Of a DNA stretch of 64,000 nucleotides, positions 20,700 through 30,100 are shown piece after piece; position 1 is the first letter of the stretch, and each line of letters begins with the position of its first letter. Made by a program: the position numbers and the translations under genes. The DNA is from Mortierella alpina (Eukaryota; Mortierellomycota; Mortierellomycetes; Mortierellales; Mortierellaceae), in contig JANATF010000018.1 in NCBI GenBank assembly GCA_029449245.1, positions 124,001-188,000 of the forward strand. Direction: 5' to 3'. Under the pieces are notes generated by a model. It did not search any database. It was not told where the DNA came from and saw only the letters and a list, made by a program, of their open reading frames with translations.

Positions 20700-23600
20700 C
20701 TACATGAACCACATCACTGGAGGTGGATAAAAAAGAACGTCAGTCAATGGCCAAAAAAAAAAAAAGGCCCACCGCAAAAGTCGACCACCCCGCAAAGAAT
20801 CGGAGACAGAAAGAAAAAATGGACATGCCTTGTTGCAGTTTGGAATGGACAGCCTTGTAAGTACTGGCATCGACCCCTGCGTCTCCACCAGAGGGGGTTT
20901 CTGTCCCTTCTCCCTTAAAGTGGAACCTGGCGCGAGCAGCGACCACATGCGCGTAGTAAGCGGGCGGAACCAGTGACACGGACCTTGTGCAGCGCGCGTA
21001 CAGGAAGCACAGCTTGTACGTCAGCTCCTGGAGAACATCCGAGGTCAGTCTGTTCTCGTCCAGCAAGACATGGTAATGGGCTGGACGAGACGTTCCGAGG
21101 AGTCCTGCATGCGAGTACATGTAATAATCAAACTCAAAGGGGTGGACGACATCCGTGTCGATCACAGTACCAGGCCTGCAATTCCCGGATCGGTCCGAAT
21201 CCTCGCGTTTGGGATTGAACCGTGCGTGATGGCGTTTTTGGACAACGACGAACGTGATTGGTGGGCGATAGTCCGGGCTGAGGCTCGTGCACGCGGCACG
21301 GATGGCAGCGACTTCGGTTTGGAGGATCTTGGTAAACTCGCCTTCAGAGACACCGTCGCGGTAGAAGAGGATCCTGGCGGGTTTTTTCTTGCTGCTAGAT
21401 GGGTGCGAAAAAAAAATATGAGGAAGAGATAGGGACAGGAGACGGACAAATATCGGTCTCGTTGCGAAAAGACCTAAACTTACTAGGTATAGTATGCTTT
21501 CAGCAGATCGCGCACCATCTCCTGGAGATCGCCTATCACCTCGGTTCGATTGGGTTGCAAGCGCACAGATGTCGCAAACCTGCCAGCGTGGTCGTCCAAC
21601 GAGGCTACAACAGCAGCAATCGAAGGCGTGATCATGTCGCCTATCCAGGAATTGCGCAGAAAAAAGAAGGTGAGTGAGCGGGGGTACACTAAGAAAAAAT
21701 AACAGGGCAGCCTCTCAAGAAAAAAAAACTCGGACTCTTTCGACATACCGGCTCCTGCGTGGTTCACATCGGCTCCAAAAAGAATGGTAGGCTTGTCGGT
21801 CATAAATGGCGTTGCCAGCTTCCAGTTGAGTCCTCCAAGCTTCGCGTTGATCTTGAGGCACAAGTTGGCACAGTACTGCGGCCTGGCCTGGACCGTATGA
21901 ATGCTCTGCATGCACTGAGAGGCTGACCCCAAGACCGTGTCCGTGACGCGCTTGATCTCTGCATACAGTGGAGTGCCTGTGTTGGGCAAGACACACAACA
22001 GCAACTGCGGATACTTTTTGACTTGATCGCCTGCCACCTTCCAAGCGGCCTTCAGTCCCTGCTCAATGTCTCCCTGTGGATTAATGTACACTTGTTGAGG
22101 GCTCTTGTTCGGAATGGTGATACCAATATCCACACACGACTGGCACAGCCTCCGTATAAAACCTTGGACCTGCTCCCGCGGGAGCTGTCTCTCGCTCACA
22201 AAAACGACTACAACCCAAGACTCCAAGGTAGCGCCCTGGATCAGCTTCTTGTTGATGAGGTTCCAAGACCCTTCTTGAGACGCAAAATTAGGCTGCACGG
22301 ATCGTGGACTGTACGAGAGCATGGGGGCGTCTAGGATCCGCGCACGGACCACAGCCATTTCCTTGGAGATGCGCACGCCAAAGGCTCCGATAAACGGGTT
22401 CTGATCATAGGCCAAGATCTCGAGTCCCTTTTTGATATTGTTGAGCCGTTCGTGTGGTTTCTGGGTCGCAAACTTGACCATGTCTGCAACTTGAGCCTGG
22501 TCCAGCTTTCTGGTGTATCGCTGTGCGGGCACGACCATGCAGACCTCCATGGGCAGCATCATTCTGGGTCCGATGACGACGCAAGGTAGCAGAGGGTAGG
22601 TGAGGCTCATGTGGTAGGTCTGTTGAAAGTATTCCTCGATGCTGATCGAGTCGCCTGCTGGTGCCGTGTCTCGACTGAACAGGGTCTCCCTTGCGGAGGT
22701 CGGCGAGAGCTTTTGGATCTTGAAGGTCCTTGTGGATGCAGTGGTGCGGTGTCGAACGCTGATGCGAAGGTTTTTGATCGCCCTCTCGACTCGTTTCCAA
22801 TTGAAGTTGCCGCCGGAGCGACGAAGGTCATCTGTGGAAGGAGATGTGAGTGGATATTGGAGCTGGTGAAAAGGATGAAGTTTATGCCAATAAAAAGGCG
22901 TGCACATTTAGCTTACCGGGGGAACGAAGGTTGAGGATGCTGATGACGATGTCGATCAGCTCACCTGATCGATAGAAGGCTGTGGATGACACATCGACAT
23001 TGACCATCATCCGCCCTGGACATGGGTAGATAATGTGTCAGTATAGAGAAAGAGGACGAGACAACGAGAGAGAGCAAAGGTGTCGGCAGAGTGAACCAGC
23101 GAAAGTGACACCTTGTAAGTTTTACACGATCGCCAGTGATGCAAGTACTGCTTGCAAATTCACACCCAGCGCTTTCTCACCCTACCTGGAGTGGGGCGCA
23201 CAGTTTGAAAGTACCCGTGCCAGGCCTCGGCTGGACCTGCGAGACGCTGCTTGTCGGTGGGCAAGAAGAACGAGCGGCCGACCGTCGTGTACAGCATCGC
23301 TGGTTGGTGATGCAGCAGGACATCCAGCGCCATAATCGCGGTCTGACAGTTGCCTGTGAGGTTGCACCGTCCTTCGAGAAAGCGTCCAAGCTCCTCGAGG
23401 TCGATGGTCGAGGCCTTCTTCACCTTGACCTTGAACACCGGGATGGGTCGCTGGGAGTTGGGACGGACGTCGCCAGGCAATATGACCTTTCAAACGCAGG
23501 TTTATCACAAACGCATATGGGTGATGGTCATACATATATTGCCCGAGTGAGATTTCTCAGTGCGAGATTGCAAAAAAAAAGAACACTGACAAAAATAAAG

Positions 23601-23895
23601 GCTGGCGTGGGTTTCTTACCTCAAAGGTCCTACTCTCAAAGGGCAGCGCTGTGGCAGAGAAGAGGTTGCTGCGGCCGTCAAAGACTGGGCGTGCATTACC
23701 TAGGTCCGAGGCGGTGTATCTGGTCACAAACTGCTCAAAGACCTTCCTGCGGACGGGCGGTGGCACGTCGGGCGATACCACCACATCGTAGTGCTGAACT
23801 GTGATGTCCTGCATTTTCATCTCAAAGAAATTGGCTGTCAGTTGAATCCGCTTGCCCTTGGTGCCCGCAGCAGGTCGTCTAGTCATGTCCGACAT
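20700..23895 (-). CDS. Argonaute, PAZ-PIWI RNA-guided nuclease
   Basis: Core small-RNA silencing effector. Seven exons, 23895-23620, 23486-23186, 23015-22917, 22831-21749, 21640-21484, 21391-20829 and 20716-20700, sum to 831 codons plus stop with every phase matching. The N and linker domains include [20 protein letters not shown] and [19 protein letters not shown]. The PAZ and MID regions occupy about 240-500. PIWI follows, with all four catalytic positions present: D580 in [13 protein letters not shown]620 in [10 protein letters not shown]651 in [12 protein letters not shown] and H787 in [13 protein letters not shown]. Slicer activity is therefore expected. The last intron (20828-20717) uses a GC donor (G|GCATGT). 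Splicing it gives the family-typical end QQVMWFM. The start [11 protein letters not shown] was chosen because the sequence upstream of it looks like leader. Confidence 0.93.
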
Positions 23896-24398
23896 GCTTC
23901 GTGGCTGGGTAAGATTGAGGTCGCAAAAGCGAAGTGATAAAGCCAAGGACGATGTTAAATTCAGTGGCCGGGAGAAGACCGAGGTCCAAGAGAGTCCGTG
24001 AGAGCGAGAAGATGTGGGAAAGAGAGGAGTAGAGAGAGGAGAGAAACCAAACAAGCTTGAGTCCAGCGGAGAGTGATGCGATGGCCTTACGAGAAACCGA
24101 AAAAAAAGATATAAATTAAGGGCGCCATGCTGGGTGTGTTGAACATACATCCTGCCTGTGAGAGGCGAGCATGCTGAGTGGTCTGTGCCACAATCAAGCG
24201 GGACTTTATTTCATCATGACGTAGTCAGCTTCATATTCGAGAAAGACGGTCCCTTGAAGGAAACCCGTCGCAGTCGGGGCATTTGGTCTAATTGCTCCTT
24301 GATTATCGACTCTAGCACGTCTGAGATCCACACCCCTTTCTCTGCGCGCCACAACCATCTCTAGCCCCTTCGTCCTGGACCACAATGCCAAGAAGTAT
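23896..24398. other. intergenic, Argonaute promoter side
   Basis: Upstream of the Argonaute gene and downstream of the broken F-box gene, both on the minus strand. It contains a TTTATATC-like element on the minus strand near 24108-24115, about 215 bp before the Argonaute start. Nothing else was seen. Confidence 0.4.
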
Positions 24399-24975
24399 TC
24401 AGCTTGCGGGATTATGCTCAACACTAACCAAAGTCCGTTCTTCCAGCGACCTGAGACATGCCCATGGTTCACCATGAAACAGCGGATGTTCGGTCTTGTC
24501 GTTGAGAATCTCCACGTTCCCGATATCCACAATCAGCACTCGTAGTCGACGCAGTTTGTCAGGACACGATGCAGGCGATCCAGACTGGCGTAGCCCACCG
24601 GATCCTCTCTTGAGGCCTCGTTCATTATGCCACGGTAGCGTGGATCGTCTTCGTCCTCCAGCAGCTCAAGTACTTCCAGCATGTCGGTTTTCGCTATTGC
24701 ATCAGCCGCATACTCGCCAAAATACATGAATGCAAGTTTGAGTGTCTTGAGATGACCAAGTTTCGGCCCTCGTGTCAGACTTTTGAGCAAGAGTGCCAGA
24801 GCGGGGTCCTTTGGCGAGTAGAACTCATATGCTACGTCGTTCCAATGCAACCTCACCGAAAACGAGTTGAGTTGCGGGGAGTATGACTGCAGGAGCAAAC
24901 GTCTAGTACTGATTCGAGCGGCTGATCCACCCACCATGAATCTCCAGTTGTTCAAGGTTGGGACAGCACTTGACG
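24399..24975 (-). pseudogene. F-box/LRR-type gene fragment, 5'-truncated and frameshifted
   Basis: Fragment of a leucine-rich-repeat protein of the fungal F-box type. Read on the minus strand, pieces in different frames line up as one LRR chain: KCCPNLEQLEIHGGW near 24970, then LRLHWNDV-like and HLKTLKLAFMYFGEYAADAI, then after a frameshift near 24560 LRRLRVLIVDIGNVEIL and PLFHGEPWACLRSLEE, ending at a TGA (24401-24399). A further frameshift or stop lies near 24905. The N-terminal F-box is missing: coding similarity stops at about 24975, where the NLR fragment on the other strand begins. It is probably nonfunctional. Confidence 0.65.
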
Positions 24976-25447
24976 ATCACGAGATTGCTTCTGGCAGTGA
25001 AGACAAGACAGTGCGGCCCCGGGAAGCTCAAACCGGTTCTTCTGGTGCCATCCTAAGCGGCCACATCAGCTGGGTTAGAAGCGTGGTGTTTTCGGCATAT
25101 TGCCTCGGGCAGTCTCGACAACACTTTGCGACTGTGGGATGTGAAATCAGGACTTTGTTTGGCCACTATGCAGGAATTTCCATGGAGTTATCTGATCACT
25201 TCCATGGAACGCAAGTGCAGATGGCAGCTACTTAGCAACTGGCTGTAGCGACAAATCCGTTCGCATGTGGAAGGTCGAAGGAACTTGTCTTCCCGTGTAT
25301 GTGCACCTGGTCTGGAGCTCAAGGTATGACCAGCTTGTGGTGTCAGATACCGAACTCTGGATTGCGCAGGGTTTAAGCAGTACAAACAGGAAACTCTTAG
25401 AACAACGCGGCACCTTCGGCAAACAGATTTCTTTGGAACACCCGTAG
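24976..25447 (+). pseudogene. 3' stump of a NACHT-WD40 gene (array copy 0)
   Basis: The sequence matches the last WD40 blades and C-terminal extension of the intact array genes. It opens with EIASGSEDKTVRPREAQTG and GAILSGHISWVRSVVFS, breaks frame through a short deletion near 25095, and resumes with SVRMWKVEGTCLPVYVHLVW up to the terminal SSTNRKLLEQRGTFGKQIS. All upstream domains are absent. The 1.7-kb downstream flank is homologous to the flank after array copy 1, so this is the residue of an older tandem copy. Confidence 0.8.
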
Positions 25448-27056
25448 TTGTAGATAGTAGTACCACAAACTATAGTGCCAAAGTCATGATACACCTTATG
25501 CGTAGCAAACATGTTACGTGGACATTTTGCGTTGTAGAAAAATCCATCACATTGCTCGGCTGATAAAGAGTTTACCGTAAGTCTGCACCTGATAGACAAA
25601 TATTCATTGAGTTGAGAATGCCAAACTTTGCTTCAAGATCATCTCACCATTATATGTCCTATCATACTCATTCTACCGAAGTTCTCACGGACGTATCAAG
25701 CAAAGGGTGCTGCGAAAGTAGAGTGGTTGCTTCTATCTCTTCCATAGTCTGCTATAAAGACGTGCCATCAAGACAAGTAACAAAAAATATCACAGAAGAA
25801 CAAAGAAAACACAAACGCAACATGAAGCTGCGCACAATCACTCTCAGCGCGAACCCCCCCCCCCCTATTATCAGCGCTGTTGCTGCTGTTGATGCAGCAC
25901 TTCGTGAGGTCACGGATGTCCTTCCAAGCTAACGTTCTGGACACTGACGAAACCATAGAAGTCGTGCTTGTAGTAATAGGGACGTGCATCTTAATGGCAT
26001 TAATAGGTTGAGTGGAGTGGGGTTGAATAGATCGCTGGCCAACTGTAGTCCATACTATGAAAGGATTACAGCAATAGCATGCGTGGTGCCTGGATCAAGA
26101 GAATCAGCTCTGAATACGGGAATCTGCTTCTTTGTCGTAACTGCGCGGACAATGATTCTCTGAACTACAGAACTAGCAATGTTGAAACGCCGTTTATCTC
26201 ACTCCGAACAGCGGCTAAACTCGCGACAGTTCAGATCGCGTACGGTTCACAGACCCGACAGTACGGCAGAGACACAGCAGCGTTGACGATGTGAAGAGTG
26301 TGAGGAACAGCAAGAGCACAAATTATGGTTCGGGTTGGCGCTCAGCGCACCCATCTTTCGAATGCCCGTCGCGCTGTCAGCTAGTTGTGGAGCGCGGCCG
26401 TCGCGATTTTAGACTACAAGAGCGAGCAGGCGCTATGTGACTGATGCAAAATATCCCTGCATATTCATGCTCGCCATAACCATTGGAACACAATGCTCGA
26501 GAGACCGAGGGCGAAGATCAAGATTGAGTGCCGCTCCCACGCTTTTGATTTTTTTCATTCCTTGTTCTCTCACTTCTTATCACTCCGTTTCTTTCCCTCC
26601 ATCGATACACCCATTTTCCAAAGAACACCAAAATTGCGATCAATAACCTGTAAGTGTGAGGTTATGCTTGAGGATGGAGTCGGGTGTAGTGATAATGAGC
26701 TACACCAACCCCGCCAACTTCATGCTAACACATATGGTGAACTTTGATATCTTGCTGTGATTTAGCCGTCGTTGACCACCAAGGAATCGAACTCTCGCGT
26801 ACATAGACATTGTTCCTGAGCCATCTCAGACCGACAGATACTGCTATCAATCTTGGAGAACGCCACCTCTTTTGTCTCTCTACAAGTATTGCAAGACCCA
26901 TGAACACACGCATTCTGAATTAGCCATGGATACTTGTATGGTCGCTAACAAGATCAATTGTGTTTGCTTGCTGCATACCTTAGTATCTCAGTGCTACTGT
27001 CATTGAACCTATTTGTGAGATTTTGAATTCTTCGTTGTTCTCCTCCTTATCGACAG
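25448..27056. repeat. array spacer A (duplicated with spacer B)
   Basis: Spacer between the copy 0 stump and copy 1. It aligns along nearly its whole length with 32530-34139, and its first 650 bp or so also align with 45047-45690. It contains the inferred promoter and a C/T-rich leader near 26540-26620. A GTAAGT donor-like site lies at 26650 and an antisense tRNA-like relic at 26768-26835. I found no convincing protein gene. The conserved length suggests that it carries the promoter of the downstream copy. Confidence 0.8.
26768..26835 (-). other. tRNA-like relic
   Basis: The minus strand shows an A-box-like TGGCTCAGGAAC, a B-box-like GAGTTCGATTCC, a self-complementary CTGAG/CTCAG stem and partly complementary ends (GTCG/CGAC). 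The T-stem does not pair cleanly and the spacing is short, so this is at best a decayed tRNA or a Pol III promoter-like element. A near-identical copy lies in the second spacer. Confidence 0.3.
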
Positions 27057-27080
27057 TTGATAGCTCTGACTGTTCTAAAG
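27057..27080 (+). other. inferred 24-nt noncoding 5'-UTR exon of array copy 1
   Basis: A 24-nt segment bounded by CTTATCGACAG (acceptor) and AAAG|GTAAGAG (donor). The intron that follows (27081-27171) has a TGCTAAC branch-like site and ends GGATGCAG, 15 nt before the chosen start codon. The same structure exists in copy 2. Confidence 0.5.
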
Positions 27081-27186
27081 GTAAGAGAAACATAATAGCT
27101 AAGCTTAACCCCATCTTTGTTCGCTCATAGCAAGTGCTAACCGTATTCTTTCAATTTTGCGCTGGATGCAGAATCAAGACCCTGCC

Positions 27187-30100
27187 ATGAGCAATCCACC
27201 CAACACTTCACCCGACAACGGGCGATTTGCCAACAAGTCAATGACGCCGCCATTGACTGCTCATGGTCGATCTGTCAGTCATGGCGCCGCAACTGTATCG
27301 TCTCAGCAAGCTAGCTTGAGGTCCGATGGCGAGGATATATCCATCTCGTCCCAAAAAAACAAAAAGCGGGACATATTTCGAAACTTCTTTCGGTCATCCA
27401 AACATGAGGATAGGGTCATGGTTCAAGATGGTCCATCCAAGACAAAGATCCGCCACGCTCGAGCTGCTAGCGCCGACATCACCTCTGCAGTCTACAGTCT
27501 CAAAGTCAGCAGCTCTGGAACTGGGTCACAGCCCACAATCGGCAAGACTGGGGCTCGCTTGAACGCCTTCTCGGAGAACGTCGTCAAAACATCCACTGAA
27601 ATCGCATTACCAAAACTTGATGCGCGTATCGACAGCACTTCCCAGCTCGCCTTGTGCATCAGCCTTCTCCCGAGAAACATGACTCCTCCCTTGCAGCGCA
27701 AAGGTCTCGAGAGTGCCTCAGATCTCGCATGCGAAGCGTTGTGGACCACGCCGTCCGATGGTACTGAGCAGGAATGGATCAAGGCCATTGAACAGGACCC
27801 AATCAAACAAGAGCACCTCCGCTGGTTGGGGTCACGCATCGTTGAGGAATATATCAAGAATGCTGTCAAGGATCCGGTCGCTGTGTCTGAAGTCGTTCTC
27901 CTTGGCTCTGTCCTCGATCACGCACACTACCGCAAGTTGCTCAGCTGCTTCATTTCGGAGCTCCAAGAGTCCGTTCTTCTAGATATTGGTCTGCTCCAAG
28001 GTCTCGTCCAGCTGGTCCAGTGCGCCGCTCCGACGTATCTTGACGCCGATGATCTTGTCAAGATCTTAAGTATCCTGCGAAAACGGCTCGGAGACACTCA
28101 TCAGCAATCGTCAGAGCATCAATACCATTTAACCTTGGCTGTCTCCCGCCTCCTTGATGTCATGGCCGAGCCAGAGCACAAAGTCCAAGATCTACCTCGT
28201 GTCGAGGAAAGAGAGCCCCTGGCCTCAGTTCTCTCAGGTTTACAATCCAGCTCGGACCCGTATCTGATGTATCAAGCACTGTACGCATTTCAGGCCTTGC
28301 AGTATATTCCAGACGACGAATCCGCTCTTCAAGCCATCATTCGATACTCTTTAGGAGCCGCAGAGAGCCTTATCAAGGTGTCAGGAGTCATTCAGTTGAA
28401 CTTTGACGGACTATTCGAAGGCCTCAAACAGATGCAAAAGACTGTCGAAGAGACTTATGGGATTGCCAAGTCCAGCTACGAAGGCATCAGCTCGTTGATC
28501 GACAGTGGGCGTGGAATGTTCTATAGTCTCAGAAAGGGCCTTGTCTCTGGCCACAAGCATCCGTGGTATCCTGCTGTACTTACCGCTACAGCTCTCTGTC
28601 GAGCTGGCCAATTGGCTGACTTCAGTAGACTGGTCCGAGAGGCACCTTGTCGTCGTGATCCTCGATTCCAATGGGGCGTCAACCAGCTCCTGGGCGAGAT
28701 TGCGATTGATGATGAATGGCAGTCCTGCATCCGTGAGCAAGCTGTTACTTTTCTGGGAGATCTGTACTTGAATGATGCCGATTGGACTCAGGACGACAGC
28801 GTCAGGTCCTGGATGCTGATCATTCTCGGCAAGATCTCGGAGGTGCCTGAACGTGCGGTCAGAGAAGTGGCCCTTTCTTTTCTGCCGGCCCAAACGAAAA
28901 ATGGCCCTACCATTGTCACACATCCCTACCCTTTGAGGTCTCATCTTCCTATCCCAAGGAAGTCGCAACTTCTGGCCCTAGCCCAAGATATACCTTACCT
29001 TGAGTACGACCTCAACAACCTCCGGCTTAGACGACTCCAGGAGTACAGTCAGACCGTGTACATCTCTCCTCGGGCCAAGGCCAACCTTCAGGCTGCTGAC
29101 AAGGATGCTCTACCGCTCATGAAGACGATCAAGGAGTTCCTGGAGAGCGACGGACATGTGTTCTTGGTTCTGGGTGATTCAGGAGCAGGAAAATCAACAT
29201 TCAACAGATACCTTGAGCACGAGCTCTGGAGCAAGTACAAGCCAGGCGATCACATACCACTATTCATCAACCTGCCTGCTGTGGCCGATAGCTACCGGGA
29301 TATCATTGGCGAACAGTTGCGAATCTACAAATTCAAGGAGGACAAGATCAAAGAGTTGAAGGAGAATCGGAAGATGATCCTGATTTGCGATGGTTACGAC
29401 GAAACCCAACTCAAGGTCAACTTGCACTCGAAGAATATGCTCAATCAAAAGGGACAAGCAGACACAAAAATGATCATCAGCTGCAGGAGCACCTATCTTG
29501 GACAGCGCTACCGCGACCAATTCCGTCCTCAACAGAATGATCGGTACAGTACCCCTGCAGTTAATCTGTACACGGAGGCTGCCATTGTACCTTTCTCAAG
29601 AGACCAGATTGAGGACTACATTGATCAATTTGTGCGAGACCCAGAGGTACACAGGCTGATTGGTGACAGACCCGTCTGGAGCACTGAGAACTATATGGAT
29701 AAGCTGAGGTCGATCCCCAACTTGATGGAGCTGGTCAAGAACCCCTTTCTTCTTTCTCTGTCGCTCAGAGCGCTGCCTGGCGTGGCCAAGGACGGAGCCG
29801 ACATTGCCAAGATCAAAGTGACTCGTCTTACGCTCTACAACTCTTTCATCGATCAATGGCTGGCCATTAGCGAACGACGACTGAGGACGATCAAATTATC
29901 AGTGGAGGAAGACAGCGCACGACAGGAGCTACTTGAGGACGATTTTGCCGCGATCACCATTGACTTTCTAATGAACCTCGCGGCTGCCATATTCAAGGAG
30001 CAGGACGGAAATCCAGTTGTCCAGTACACGCAGAGAAGCGACAAAGGGACGTGGAAGGTCGAGTTCTTCGGACCAAAACCAGATATCACGCTCCTCCGAG

